Positions 44,091 through 56,149 are shown, counted from the stretch's first letter. The stretch is DNA of 64,000 nt from Tupaia tana (GCA_026018925.1 JAKSZU010000016.1:60269575-60333574); one strand, 5' to 3'. Program-made: numbers and translations. The notes: generated by a model not told the origin, from the sequence alone.

Positions 44091-45590
44091 CCACAGGCCG
44101 TTTGAGACCGTGGGTGGTAGGACCCTTGCTGAATTCGCCTTTATGAATTCTGGGTCCAGGGGCGTGGGCAGACTGACGACTTAGAATTTGGGGCTGTCAG
44201 CATCATGGGACCTTGAGAGTGGAAAATAATAAGATCCGAGTGTTCAGCGTCAGAGAATTGCAGGGTTTTGTAGGCAGGGAATCTGGGGGTGGGAAGTGAC
44301 CTCACCCAAGGCAGAAATCTCTGCTCCCGCATCCTCCTGGCGCAGCGTCTGACAGGTGGGCGGCAGGCGCCCTTCTTGAACACCGCAGTCCCGCTGCACT
44401 CGCCACCTTCTGAGCAGTGAGACCATTTCGGGGCAGATCAGAGGTGGGGGGCGGGGGAGGGCGGAGGGAGATGTCTATTACCTTGAGCAGGCTGCTAACC
44501 TGCCACTTACACCCCAGCCCCGGCTTTGCACCTGAGGTCAGGATGTGACTGTCTCGGTGTTAACTGAATCCCCACTGCCTAGTTCAGTACCTAACACATC
44601 ATGGGCCCTCGGTATTTGTGGTCAAAATTTTAGCCTTTCAGGTATCTGAAGATAAAGCCCACAGGCTTCAGGCTCTTTCGCTGTGACACTTCCCTAATGT
44701 TGACCCTCTAGACATTCATGCATTCTTTTAACAGATAGTTATACTATGGGCCAGGCACTGTTCTAGAGGCTGAAGTGCAGAGACTCAGAATCTCTGCACT
44801 TGGGGAACTTAGCATTCTATAGGGAGGGTCCCGGTGGTCGTTCAGCCTCAGCATAGCTGGGGTGGGCACCAAGTCTTCTGGATCCCAGGGCTTTTCCCAG
44901 AGAGCTTATATGAAGATTCAAGCAAAGAAAGAAATGATCTCTCTCTAGTATGCCTTGATAAAGAGACCTAGGTTCCTGTGACTGAGTTGCTGTGAACTTC
45001 TGGAAAATCACTTGTCTCTGCACATTGATCTCTCATCTGTATAATGGGTGACTCCCAACTGTATAATGGGTGACAATCGGGGGACAGGAGACCATCCTTA
45101 TGGGTATTCTCTGTTCTAAAGTTCAGTGATTATGAGGTTGGAAACTGTCAAATGCCGTCAGATTCTACTTGAGAGGTTTTGATTCTTCTCTTCCCTTTAG
45201 AACCCAGCTTGCCTGGGGGTTGGGAGTAGGGGTTAGGATGATGTTACCCTGATCAACCCACAGAATCAGGGTTGGAGGGCTTTTTAGGACCCCAAGGCCT
45301 GCTGGGTAGGGTCCCCTGGAGATCATAAAGAAGAATTCTCTGCTTTAGGCTCTTCCATATCAGCCTCTGCCTCTGCAGTTAACTGCCACTTGCCTCCCAT
45401 GCCTCCCCTTGTCTCTGTCATACTCTGTCGCTCTGAGTGGTACAGTGGCAGAACTCTTGGACACCTGACTTCGAGTCCTGCATACATGCTTGAATAATTC
45501 ATAGCTTCTCTGTGGGACTCAATTTCCCCATTTGACAACTTGGTCTGATAATTTCTGCCTTTCCTAAGATAAGAATTGGACAGTATCAGG
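44091..45590. other. Mostly unique intergenic sequence with L2/MIR traces
   Basis: 44700-44790 resembles an L2 3' end (ACTATGGGCCAGGCACTGTT) and 44990-45070 a MIR. No exon recognised. GTATAATGGGTGAC occurs twice at 45040-45072 as a short tandem. Confidence 0.5.
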
Positions 45591-45592
45591 GC

Positions 45593-45850
45593 CACCAGGT
45601 AGCTTAATGGTTAAGATACTGAACTCCCATGTGGTCGACCCCGGTTGGAGTCTCAGACCCAGTGGCTTGGGACTCATGCCAGGTCCATGCGTTTATGTGC
45701 CCAAAATCCTGAGAGGAGAATAAAGGAGAAAGGACTGCAGTGCTGCCATCTCCCCTGGGGGTGATTTCTCACTTTCTGTCTCTCTGTCTCTCTTTGTCTC
45801 TCTGGTGAGTGCACATACCCTATAGCAAAAATCTCTCAGAAAAAAAAAAG
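45593..45850 (+). mobile_element. Family A SINE
   Basis: Head GGGCCACCAGGTAGCTTAATGG, moderately diverged; GACAGTATC / GAACAATATC flank it. Confidence 0.75.
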
Positions 45851-46441
45851 TGAACAATATCAAGTGAAGTCAGGAAGGATGTGGAAGAGGCTTGTAAACT
45901 GTTGAGGATCTCCTCACCCTTCCCCCACCCCAGGTTTCTACTGCTGTGAGCTCCTGCTCTCTCTGAGCCCACCAGCCCGTCTGCCTCTCTGTTTCTCAGC
46001 TTCTCAGTGACTTGCCTTCTTGGTCCCCAGCTGTGATCTAGAGTTGTTGGTGCCTCTATTAGACTTCTCAGGACTGTGATATTCATTATTTTATTTGTGA
46101 CCCGTGGGTGGGATCACAGGGTCTGGGATGGAGTGGTGTGGAGGGGACTGAGTCCATTTGAAGAGACTGGCTCTGGGGTGGAGGTCTTCAGAGTTGAGTC
46201 TTTTCTTCCTCTCCGCCCTCCAAGCAACCCCGACATGTGTACTAAGTACAGAGGGTTGGGTCTTGGTGTGCAGATGCTGAGAAGGGTGTATACTTCTTGC
46301 AGTCTGAGAAAGTCAGGCTCTACCTGAATCTGGTGCTAAGCAACTTGTCCTGTCCCCCTACCTGCAGGACCAGTCCTACCGTCTTACAACACTGGATCTA
46401 TATTACCTGGGCTGGATCCTAGCTTATTCACCTGACAGTTC

Positions 46442-46634
46442 TTTCTTTTTTTTTTTAAGAATTATTTTATTTAACTTTATTTATTATTGTATCATTATTA
46501 TTTTTCAGTTTGATCAGAGAGAGATAGAGAGAGAGAGAGGAAGTGAGAAAGCAAGCCACCAGGCCCGAGATTTGAACCGTGGTCGGCCATGTGGGAGTCC
46601 AGCGCCTTTAACCACCATGCCACTTGCCAGCCCC
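46442..46634 (-). mobile_element. Family B SINE with long target duplication
   Basis: TTCACCTGACAGTTCT is repeated on both sides (near 46427 and 46635). Antisense, complete. Confidence 0.85.
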
Positions 46635-46649
46635 TTCACCTGACAGTTC

Positions 46650-46815
46650 TATGGTACAGGTTACTTAACCTTTCTGTGCCTCACTTTCAATTTGAAAAAA
46701 AAAAAAAGAAAGAAAAAACAATAGTGTGTAACTCATAAACGTGCTGTAGGATTATTGTGATTATGGATGTAAAGTGACTAGAACAGTGCCTGGTGAAGAA
46801 TTGTGCTGTATAAGT
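46650..46815 (+). repeat. MIR relic
   Basis: GTTACTTAACCTTTCTGTGC and AGAACAGTGCCTGG match MIR positions. Confidence 0.65.
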
Positions 46816-47008
46816 GTGTCCTGCTGTTCCTTTGAGGGTTTGGCAGCCCCAGTGTCTCCGGCAGGGTCTTCATTCTGCTGCTTGTCCAGGGTCTTCCTTC
46901 TCCTTTTCATCTCCTGAGCCCCATCTCACTAGCCCCTAGGCTAGCAGCCTTATCAGCTCCTACACATTTCTTGCCTCGATTTAGATCCAACATACCGTAT
47001 ATTTGGCT

Positions 47009-47223
47009 TTTTTTTTTTTTTTAAGCGAGATTTTTGCTATAGGGCATCCCCCCCAAGGGGGATGGCCACACCACAATCTCTTTTCCTCCATTCTCCTCTC
47101 AGGATATTGGGCACGCATGCACATGTTCCTGGTGTGAGTTTTAAGCCACCTGGTCTGGGACTTGAACCGTGGTTGACTATGTGAGAGTCCAGCAATGTAA
47201 CCATTATGCCATCTGCTGGTCCC
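47009..47223 (-). mobile_element. Internally deleted family A SINE
   Basis: Antisense; passes from TTTGCTATAGGGC straight to the CCCCCCCAAGGGGG segment, lacking the CT-rich block. Confidence 0.75.
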
Positions 47224-47319
47224 TATTTTGCTTAATTTTAAAAAGTATTTATATTTTTTATTGTGAAAGACAAAAAGAGAGAGATAGCACCTCCAACAGG
47301 GTGTGTGTTTGTTCTTTTT

Positions 47320-47795
47320 TTTAAATTTGCCATGCATGCATTAGTGGTGGGGTGAGGAGAGAGAGAGGGAAAAATTGGGAAACACCCCCATGGGGCATGG
47401 TCACGCTGCGATCCCTTCTCCTCCATCTCTCCTGTTGGGATTTTGGGCATTCATGCACACATGCAGTGTGTTTTTCAGGCTACTGGGTCCAAGACTTGAA
47501 CCATGCAGGTAGCCACGTGGGATCCAGCCAGCCCTGGACCATGAGCATGCATATAGATGGGAACCTAGAATCTTCCCATATGAGTCAATCTTACAGAATG
47601 TCACATTTTACTGCTGCATCACCATCTAGTCCCCTGCTTATTTATTTTATATATTATCTGGCTTTGCCACCTCTTTCCCACTATCATATAAGCTCCATGA
47701 AGAGAGGGATCTTCATCTACCGTGTTCATTGCCATGTCCCCAACATCTACAATACCTGGCAATAGCTGTTCAATAAATACTCATGAATAAATTAT
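47320..47795. repeat. Older SINE, family C piece and L2 relic
   Basis: Antisense old SINE (47320-47525), family C end (47530-47635, sharing TCACATTTTACTGCTG with 23560) and sense L2 end (47648-47795, AAGCTCCATGAAGAGAGGGA). Confidence 0.55.
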
Positions 47796-47815
47796 TTTTT
47801 TAAAAAAGTCTCTAG

Positions 47816-48075
47816 AGAGACCAGCAGATGGTGTAATGGTTACATTGCTGGACTCCCACGTTGTTGATTATGGTTTGAGTCCCAGACCTGGCAGCTTAAA
47901 ACTCACGCTGGGCACATGTGCATGCGTGCCCAAAATCCCAAGAGGAGAATGGAGAAGAAGGGATTGTGGTGTGGCCATCCCTGCTGGGGGGTGGTTTCTC
48001 ACTTTCTGTGTCTCTGTCTTTCTCTGTCTCTCTGGCAAGGGCACACATCTGTAACAAACAAACAAACAAATGCTA
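47816..48075 (+). mobile_element. Family A SINE
   Basis: Sense, (CAAA)n tail; AAGTCTCTAGAGA / AATTTCTAGA borders suggest the target. Confidence 0.75.
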
Positions 48076-48084
48076 AAAAAAATT

Positions 48085-48500
48085 TCTAGAACGCATGTGC
48101 ATTTACCAGGTAGAGTGAAAATGAGAAAGCACCTCCATAGGGGATTGTCACGCCACAAACCCTTCTCATTCATTTCTCCCTCCTATTGAGATTGTGAATA
48201 TGCATGAGATGCACCTGGCATTTTTTTTAAAAATAAAAAATTTTAAAAAGAATTATTTTATTGAACTTTATTTATTTATTCATTTTAATTTGACCAGAGA
48301 GGGACAGACTGAGAGAGAGAAAGTGAGAAGGCAAGCTGCCAGGTCTGGGACTCTAATCGCGGTCAGCCATGTGGGAGTCCAGACCCTTTATCCACCGCAC
48401 CACCTGCTGGCCCCAGCACCTGGCATGTTTTTCACACCACTGGACTTAAACCATGCAGTCAGCCATGCAGAATCCAGCCACCTTCACCACAATACTGTCT
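48085..48500 (-). mobile_element. Family B SINE nested in an older SINE
   Basis: Inner antisense B copy (48222-48415) flanked by GCACCTGGCAT at 48211-48221 and 48416-48426. Confidence 0.8.
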
Positions 48501-48569
48501 GGGCACATGTCTTGTTCATTTGATAGTTATATAGCACTTACATGTGCCAAGCACCAATATAAGCCTTTT

Positions 48570-48735
48570 TTAAACATAATTATTTATTTACTTTTATTTA
48601 TTTATTATTATTATTCTGTTAGACCAGAGAGAGAGAGAGAGAAGGAGAGTGAGAAACAAGCCACCAGGTCTGGACTCAAACCATGGTCAGCCATGTGGGA
48701 TCCAGTGTCTCAACCACCACACCACCTGCCAGCTA
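48570..48735 (-). mobile_element. Family B SINE
   Basis: Antisense, AT-rich tail and CT block, head ACCACCTGCCAGC. Confidence 0.75.
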
Positions 48736-48749
48736 CTAAGTACTTTATA

Positions 48750-48920
48750 AATATTAATTTATTTAATCCTTGTAACAATGCTATGAGATAGGTATAATTA
48801 CTGTCCTCACTTTACGGAGGAGGTAATTGAGGGGGAAACAGAGAAGTAACTTGCCCAAGGTTCCACAGCTAGTAAATGACAGAGCCAGGATTGGAACCCA
48901 CATACGGAGCTCCAGATCAC
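48750..48920 (-). repeat. MIR relic
   Basis: AAGTAACTTGCCCAAGGTTC and ACAGAGCCAGGATTGGAACC are antisense MIR core. Confidence 0.75.
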
Positions 48921-49099
48921 CACTACACTGTGATCCAGGGAAAATACCAGCTGGGATGGACCCATCTTTGAGGACTGGCTGCCACCTGTTGATGCTCCGT
49001 TTTGCATTATCTGGGGGGAAGAAAAGAGAGACTGCCTGGCTGATCGAGTCTTCTCCCACCCCCATCGCAGGGTCTGTCTCCCACACCTGCTAGGTGCTG

Positions 49100-49429
49100 G
49101 CTGCTGGAGAGGTGCTTGGTCTTTTTCCCTCTTTTTTTTTTTGCTTTATCCCCAGGAGCTAAAGATACCCTCCTGTGTCTCACTTAAAGGCCTCCCCGCT
49201 CCTTCGACATCTCTGAGGTTGTCTCTGCATCAAGTCCAAGAGCCACAGAGATGCAAGCCATACAGTTCTCTCCCCATAAGCACATTTAGGACCTGAACTT
49301 GGCCCACCCCTAGAGTTCAATCTGAGACTCTTCTCTTCAAACTCTGCACATCTGCACATATTCCTGTGGCTTTACTGACATCCATATGCTGGCTGCAAAT
49401 CCGAATCTCCAGCCAAAATGGTTTTTTTT
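49100..49429. other. Unique intergenic sequence
   Basis: No gene or clear repeat recognised. Confidence 0.5.
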
Positions 49430-49985
49430 CTTCTTTGTTAATAGTTTTTTGTTTGTTTTTCTTTCTTTCTTTGCTATAGGGCATATGTATTTACTAAACA
49501 CACACACACACACAGAGGGAGGGAAAGTGAGAAATTACCCCTTAGGGGTGATGGTCACACTGCAATCCTTTCACAGGATTTTGGGCACACTAGCACACAT
49601 GCCTGGCGTGTTTTTGTTTTGTTCTGTTTTGTTTTTGAGAGGTTTTTACTATAGGGCGTGTGCGCTCATCAGAAAGACAGAGAGAGACAGAAAGTGAGAA
49701 ATCATCCCCCGGGGGGATGGCCACACTGCAATCCTTTCTCCTCCATTCTCCTCTTAGGATCTTGGGCATGCATGCACACATGCCTGGCATGAGTTTAAGC
49801 CACCAAGTCCGGGACTCGAACCACAGTGGGCTACATGGGAGTCCAGCGACATAGCCATTACGCTAACTGCCGGTCCCAGCCTGGTGTGTTTTTAAGCTGT
49901 CAGGTTGGGATTTGAACCTGGAGTCAGTCATACAGGATCTAGCTGCTTTAACCACCACACCACCAGTTGTTCTGCCAGCCCCAGA
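49430..49985 (-). mobile_element. Family A SINE nested in an older SINE
   Basis: Outer antisense copy 49430-49611 and 49878-49985; inner family A 49612-49877; GCCTGGCGTGTTTTT / GCCTGGTGTGTTTTT flank the inner copy. Confidence 0.8.
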
Positions 49986-50330
49986 TCTTCTCTACTCACT
50001 TCCTGTGTCCCTCATAGAAGTTTCACGGGTGCCTCCGGCTCAACATTCCCCAAACTGGATGCAGCACCTTCTGAGAACCTCCTAAACTAGCTTTTTTTCT
50101 TCCTGAGTTTTCTCTCTATGTGCATGACATTGGGTCACCCATGACTTAATTGTGGTCTTGAATTTTATTCTAAGTATGATGGATCAAGTAATTTATCAGG
50201 GTAAACTTCATAAAAGTACTAGAGGAAGTACGGGGAAATCCTTTATAATTCTTGGACTGAGGAAGGCTTTTCCAGCTCCAACTCAGAATTCAGAAGCTCT
50301 AAAACAAAATATTAAAACATTTGTCTAGGG
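49986..50330. other. Unique intergenic sequence
   Basis: No gene or clear repeat recognised. Confidence 0.5.
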
Positions 50331-50332
50331 AC

Positions 50333-51110
50333 CAGCAGATAGTGGAATGGCTACATTGCTGTATTCCCACATGGTCGACTGTGGTTCAAGTCCAGGACCC
50401 AGTGGTTTTGAACTCATGCTAGGCGTGTGGGTGTATGTGTGTGCATGCCCAAAATTCTAAGAGGAGGCTGGAGAGAAGGGATTGCAGTGTGCCCTCTTCT
50501 CGCTTTCTGTCTTTCTCTGTCTCTCCAGTGAGCACTCATGCCCTATAGTAAAAATCTCTCTTAAAAATTTGTCTCGGGACCAGCAGTTAGTGTAATGGCT
50601 ATGTCGCTGGACTCCCACATAGTCAACCACGGTTCGTGTCCCGGACCCAGTGGCTTAAATTCACGCCGGGTGCATGTGCGTGCATGCCCAAGATCCCGAG
50701 AGGAGAATGGAGAAGGGATTGTGGCGTGGCCATCCCCCCTGGGGGGTGATTTTTTCGCTTTCTGTCTCTCTGTCTCTCTCTGTCTGTCTGGCGAGCGCAC
50801 GCACCCTATAGCAAAAACCTCTTCAAAAAAAAAAATTTGTCTCTATAAAAAAAAAAAATTGGGGCAGGGGACAGCTGGTGGTATGGAGGCTAAGGCTGCT
50901 GGAACCCACATGGCCAACTGAGCATTTCAAGTCCTGGACCCAGCAGCTTGAAAAACATGTCAGGTACACGTGCGTGCATTCCCAGAATTCAGAGAGGTGA
51001 ACAGAGGAGAGGGAATTGCAGCATGGCTATATCCCCTACAGGTGCTTTCTCATTTTCTTTTTCTCTCTCTGGAGAGCATATGTGCCCTATAGCAAACTGA
51101 AAGAAAAAAA
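50333..51110 (+). mobile_element. Three consecutive sense SINEs
   Basis: Diverged A (50333-50570), young A (50577-50835, borders AAAATTTGTCTC on both sides) and older copy with GCTGGAACCCACATGG head (50865-51110). Confidence 0.75.
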
Positions 51111-51117
51111 AAAAAAA

Positions 51118-51320
51118 TTGGGAGCTACATGGTGTCACAGTAGTAGCACAGGCTCTGCAAGTCTGACCACATGGGAAGATTCTGGGGTCTCACCTGGAGA
51201 CCTCTCTGAATATGCCTCGCATGTGTGGGCCTATGATCTGGGGCTAGCTGAAGGTGGAGGTGGATCATGGTGTGAAAACTCCGTTGGAGGTGTTTCCTCT
51301 CTCTCTCTCTCTCTCTAAAG
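51118..51320 (+). mobile_element. Family C SINE
   Basis: GGTGTCACAGTAGTAGCACAG, CCACATGGGAAGATTCTGGG and GGAGACCTCTCTGAATATGC; lacks the family A and B landmarks. Confidence 0.55.
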
Positions 51321-51329
51321 AAATAAATA

Positions 51330-51985
51330 GAGGCCAGCAGATGGTGCGGTGATTAAGGTGGCTGGATTCCCATGTGGCTGACTGTGGTTCAAGTCCCAGA
51401 CCTGGTGCTTGAAACTCAAATCCCAGAAGAAGGATGGAGGAGAAGGGATTGCCGAGTGGCCATTCCCCCAGAGGGTGATTTCTCACTTTTCCCCTCTCTG
51501 TCTCTATCCTACTTCTCTCTGGGGAGCGCATGCACCCTATGGCAAAACAAAACAAATAAAAAATCAGGGCCAGCAGGTGGCATGGCGGTTAAGGTGTTGT
51601 ACTCCCACATGGCCAACTGTGGTTTAAGTCCGGGACCTGATGACTCTGTTTCTCTCTGTCTCTCTCTGGTGAGTGCATGTGCCCTGTAGTGAATTTTTTT
51701 TAATTAGAATTTTTAAAATAATAGATAAATAAATAAAGGGAAAGAAGCCTAAAAAAATTCTGCATGGCCATAAACATTGTAAACAAAATCAAAAGACAGG
51801 GGCCAGCAGGTGGCATGGTGGTTAAAGGCGCTGGATTCCCACATGGCCAACCGCAGTTCGAACCCTGATTTGGCAGCTTGCTTTCTCTCTTTTCCTTCCT
51901 CTCTCTGTCTGTCTCTCTCGGGCCAAATTAAAAAAAATATTAACAAATGGAATTTATTAAATAAATAATTCTTTAAAAAAGTCAA
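51330..51985 (+). mobile_element. Diverged A-like SINE and two family B SINEs
   Basis: Sense copies at 51330-51562, 51566-51740 and 51798-51985. The middle one has a family A-like end (GAGTGCATGTGCCCTGTAG) and may be a hybrid. Confidence 0.7.
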
Positions 51986-52069
51986 AATACAAACAAACTG
52001 AGAAAAAATATTTGCAATTCTTATTGTATTCGAGAGACTAATCTTCCTATTATTTAAGAATCTCCCACA

Positions 52070-52343
52070 GGGACCAGCAGTTAGCATAATGGCTATGTTG
52101 CTGGACTCCCACGTAGTCGACCGTGGTTCGAGTCCCGGACCCGGCGGCTTAAACTCACGCCGGGCGCATGTGCGTGCGTGCCCAAGATCCCTAGAGGAGA
52201 ATGGAGGAGAAGGGATTGCGGCGTGGCCATCCCCTCTGGGGGGTGATTTCTCGCTTTCTATCTCTCTGTCTCTCTCTGTCTGTCTGGCGAGCGCATTCGC
52301 CCTATAGCAAAAACCTCTCAAAAAAAAAAAAAAAAAAAAAAAA
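52070..52343 (+). mobile_element. Family A SINE, young copy
   Basis: Close to the family consensus; perfect duplication AAGAATCTCCCACA at 52056-52069 and 52344-52357; 25-base poly(A). Confidence 0.9.
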
Positions 52344-52381
52344 AAGAATCTCCCACATATTGATATTAAAGATTAATAGTA

Positions 52382-52620
52382 GGAGCCGGCAGGTGGTTGG
52401 TGGTTGAGGTGCTGTACTCTCACATGGTTTGAGTACCAGACTGGCTTAAAACTCACACCAGGCACATGTGCGTGCATGCCTCAAAACCCAAGAGGAACAT
52501 GGCAGAGAAGGGTTTGTAGAATGGCCATCCTCCCCGGGCAGTGATTCCTCACTTTCTGCCTCTCTGTCTTTCCAGCAAGCACACGCACTCTAAAGCAAAA
52601 AATCTCTTTAAAACCCTCCA
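52382..52620 (+). mobile_element. Diverged family A-like SINE
   Basis: Head GGAGCCGGCAGGTGGTTGG, ends CTCTAAAGCAAAAAATCTC. Confidence 0.65.
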
Positions 52621-52624
52621 GAAG

Positions 52625-53020
52625 AACAAAAAAAACTACTCTATGAGACAAAACAAAAGGCAGATCTTCAGCTTCATAGTGTTTCCCTTGGCTGAAAACA
52701 TACTATGTCATCTTCAAGTTGGAAGCATTCAAGAAACAATGGCAAAGCTGAGCCACCAGAAATGGACACCTGATTTTCATGACAATTATAGTAATGCTGT
52801 TATTAGCTAGCAGAGCCACTTTAGGAATAGAATGGAACCTGTCCCCTGTTGACAGAGTCACTCCAAAGAAATGGAGAGATCAGTAATCATCCCAGCTGGT
52901 GCAACACTGAATTATTTCAAAACCAACTCATAACTGATGCCAAGTAAAAGCACTATCTACCCATTAAAATAAGGCATTATTGAAGAAATAAAGTATATTT
53001 AAAACCTTCACTTTTTAAAA
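52625..53020 (+). pseudogene. Possible retrocopied mRNA 3' end (uncertain)
   Basis: Non-SINE stretch with an open frame of about 57 codons ending at 52810 (residues include KLSHQKWTPDFHDNYSNAV), then about 180 bases and AATAAA at 52987-52992, followed by an A/T-rich run. This order looks like the end of an mRNA. No parent gene was recognised, so it may also be chance or an unknown repeat. Confidence 0.2.
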
Positions 53021-53062
53021 AAAATTAGGCAAAAACATGACAGTTAATAATAAAGAAAATGG

Positions 53063-53240
53063 GGGGCCGGCAAGTGGCTTGGTGGTTGTGGGCACTGAAC
53101 TCTCATTTGGGTGACCACGATTCAAGTCTTGGACCTGGAGCTTTGTTTTCTCACTTTCCCTCTCTCTCTCCTTCTCTTTGTTCTTCTCTGGTCAAATTAA
53201 AATAAATAAATACAGTTAAATAGAATAATTCTTATAAGAA
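53063..53240 (+). mobile_element. Family B SINE
   Basis: Sense, with GGTCAAATTAAAATAAATAA tail. Confidence 0.8.
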
Positions 53241-53270
53241 AATCTTCTTAAAAACAATAAGAAAATGGGG

Positions 53271-53533
53271 ACCAGCAGTTGGCGTAATGGCTATGTCACT
53301 GGACTCCCATGTAGTCAACCACGGTTTGAGTCCCAGACTCAGTGGCTTAAACTCACACCAGGCGCGTATGCATGCGTGCCCGAGATCCCAAGAGGAGAAT
53401 GGAGGAGAAGGGATTGCAGCATGGCCATCCCCCTGGGGGTGATTTCTCGCTTTCTGTCTCTCTGTCTCTCTCTGACTTTCTGGTGAGCGCACATGCCCTA
53501 TAGCAAAAACCTCTCCAAAATAATAATAATAAT
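53271..53533 (+). mobile_element. Family A SINE
   Basis: Flanked by AAGAAAATGG on both sides; tail turned into (AAT)n. Confidence 0.85.
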
Positions 53534-53534
53534 A

Positions 53535-53830
53535 AAGAAAATGGATAAGGCCTTAAACATATTAATGTTTATAAACAATGTCACACATAAGAGAAATGAA
53601 AATTAAGACAAAACTGAGATATCATTTTTCAGCAAAAGTCCCATAAGTTTGACAAAACATTCCTTTGGCAATTCTGTGGGGGAAAAGGTACTTTCACCCA
53701 TTGTAAGTGGTAATACAAAATATACAACCCCGACCATATTTACCAAAGTTACAAATGCATATACACTGTGAGCCAGCAATTCTACTTCTGAAAATCCATC
53801 TGTAAGAGATTCCTGTTATATCAGCTACTG
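53535..53830 (+). repeat. Old L1 3' region
   Basis: Sense pattern of L1 3' ORF2: AGATATCATTTTTCAGCAAA, then ATTCTGTGGGGGAAAAGG and GTGAGCCAGCAATTCTACTT. Confidence 0.6.
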
Positions 53831-54565
53831 CAGCAGAAGCAGCCACCCCAAAAACCTGGGGTTACTTACTGGGATTAAAAACAATGATTGGGACCAGCAG
53901 TTAGTGTAATGGCTATGTCGCTGGACTCCCACATAGTCGACCGCGGTTCGAGTCCCGGACCTGGCGGCTTAAACTCACGCCGGGCGCGTGTGCGTGCGTG
54001 CCCAAGATCCCGAGAGGAGAATGGAGGAGAAGGGACTGCGGCGTGGCCATCCCCCCTGGGGGGTGATTTCCTGCTTTCTATCTCTCTGTCTCTCTCTGTC
54101 TGTCTGGCGAGCGCACGCGCCCTATAGCAAAAACCTCTCCAAAAAAAGAAAACAAAAACAAAAACAAAAACAACAATGATTTATTGTTTCTCCAGACTTC
54201 AGGGCTGGCTGGCTGGTTTTCCTATTGGTTTTACCTTGGTTTTCTCAAATGGCTGCAGACGGCTGTTTCCTCAGCTGGGGCTGGTGTGCTGGTCCAAGAT
54301 GGCCCTGGTCCAAGATGGCCTCACTCACACTCGGATGTCCAGGACCTTAGCTCTTATGGCCGGGTTGGCTGGGATGGCTGAGCTGCTCTCTCTGTGTGAT
54401 CTCTCATCCTGGATTTCTTCATAGTGTCATGGCCTCAGGGTGCCTGAAGGGTGAAAGTGGAAGCTGCAATTTCTCCTGAAACCCTGCTTAGAATTTGCAC
54501 ATTACTTCTACCATACTGTATTAATCAAAGCAAGTCACAAGTCCATACCAACTTCAGAGGTTAGA
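53831..54565 (-). repeat. Unclassified LTR/transposon-like relic with SINE inside
   Basis: Sequence at 54180-54540 (CTGCTCTCTCTGTGTGATCT, TCAAAGCAAGTCACAAGTCC) resembles a common old mammalian repeat whose name I cannot fix. A sense family A SINE (53891-54150) sits inside, with ACAATGATT on both sides. Confidence 0.4.
53891..54150 (+). mobile_element. Family A SINE, near consensus
   Basis: Among the least diverged copies: GACCGCGGTTCGAGTCCCGG B-box region intact and a short A/CAAAA tail. Confidence 0.9.
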
Positions 54566-54578
54566 GAGATAGAATTTT

Positions 54579-54839
54579 TTTTTTTGGAGAGGTTTTTTTG
54601 CTATAGGGCGCGTGCGCTCGCCAGACAGACAGAGACATAGAGACAGAAAGCGAGAAATCACCCCCCAGAGGGGATGGTCACACCGCAATCCCTTCTCCTC
54701 CATTCTCCTCTCGGGATCTTGGGCACGCACGCACACGCACCTGGCGTGAGTTTTAAGCCACCGGGTCTGGGACGTGAACCGCAGTTGACTACGTGGGAGT
54801 CCAGCGACATAGCCATTACGCTAACTGCTGGTTCCCAGG
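54579..54839 (-). mobile_element. Family A SINE with perfect duplication
   Basis: GAGATAGAATTTT at 54566-54578 and 54840-54852. Confidence 0.9.
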
Positions 54840-54917
54840 GAGATAGAATTTTAACTCACTACATCTGCATAAATCTGAAATGACACATGCATCTGGTATT
54901 ACTTAATAAGAATTGTT

Positions 54918-55100
54918 TGTGGAGCTGGCAGGTGGCATGGTGGTTAAGGGTGTTGGACTCCCACATGGCCGACCGCGGTTCAAGACCCAGACCTGGTGGC
55001 TTGCTTTCTCATTTTCCCTCTCTCTCTCTGTACCTCTCTGATCAAATTAAAAATAAATGAATAAAGTTAAATAAAAAATAATTCTTTAAAAAAAGAAGAA
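54918..55100 (+). mobile_element. Family B SINE
   Basis: Sense; AGAATTGTTTG on both sides. Confidence 0.85.
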
Positions 55101-55165
55101 TTGTTTGCTACAGATCAGAAGCTTGTCTATCAGCAGGTACAAAGCTGACAAACAGAATTAGGAAC

Positions 55166-55465
55166 AGGGGCCAGTCCTGTAGCCCAGTGGCTATGGGAGC
55201 TAGATCTCGCATGGCTGATGACAGTTCAAACCTTGGCCCTGGCAGGAAGAAGAGACACCACAGCTTTCTCTCTCTGCCATGTGGTGACACAATGAGAAGG
55301 CAAGAATCTACAGTTCAGAAAGTGGGCCCTGGGCATGGACCTGATCTGGTACCTTGACCCTGGACTTTCAGCCTCCACAACTCTGAGAAATAAATGTTTA
55401 TGCCAGCTTCTTATGGCAATTTGTTTCAGCGGCCAAAGTTGACTAAGATGACATGTTCCTTGGAT
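55166..55465 (+). repeat. Old SINE head and MaLR-type LTR end
   Basis: 55166-55245 is an old tRNA-SINE head (GGGCCAGTCCTGTAGCCCAG). 55246-55465 matches the 3' half of an MLT1-like LTR (TTTCAGCCTCCACAACTCTG, AAATAAATGTTTATGCC). Confidence 0.55.
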
Positions 55466-55523
55466 TAAAATTATTCAAAGGTACCCCTTTACCATTCTTT
55501 CTCTAATAAAAAATTTAAAAACA

Positions 55524-55705
55524 GGGACCAGCAAGTGGTGTGGTGATTAAGGGTGCTGGACACTCCCACATGGCCGACCACGGTTCGAGTCCTGGATCTG
55601 GTGGCTTGCTTTCTCACTTTCCTTCTCTCTCTCTCTGTGTCTCTCTCTGGTCAAATTAAAATGAATGAATGGATAAATAAATAAAAACAAGGTTTATTTT
55701 TAAAA
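55524..55705 (+). mobile_element. Family B SINE with 16-bp duplication
   Basis: AAAATTTAAAAACAGG is repeated on both sides. Confidence 0.85.
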
Positions 55706-56100
55706 ATTTAAAAACAGGTAGTACTTTTACGTGATTCAAAAATCTAAATGATATATAAGGGGTAAAGTGAAATTCTTCCTCTGATAACTGTACCACCACC
55801 TTATTCTCATGAATTACCCCTAGGGAACTACTTTTATTATTTTCTTTTCTGCTTTTTTAACTTTATTTATTTATTTATATTTGACCAGAGAGGGACAGAG
55901 TGAGAGAGAAAGGGAAATGAGAAAGCAAGCCACCAGGTCCAGGATTTGAACCATAGTCAGCCATGTGGGAGTCCAGCACCCCCAACCACCACACCACCTG
56001 CCGGTCCCACTTTTCTTATATAACTTTATGAGGACACATAAAGTAAATACACACAGACACATCCACACTTTTTTCATTTACAACAGTAAATGAGATACGT
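55706..56100 (-). repeat. L1 3' UTR-like relic with family B SINE
   Basis: Weak antisense L1-like text with an antisense family B copy at 55862-56009. Confidence 0.4.
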
Positions 56101-56149
56101 TTATTCTGCACTGTGAAATTTAACTAACAAATGTCTCATATTTATTATT

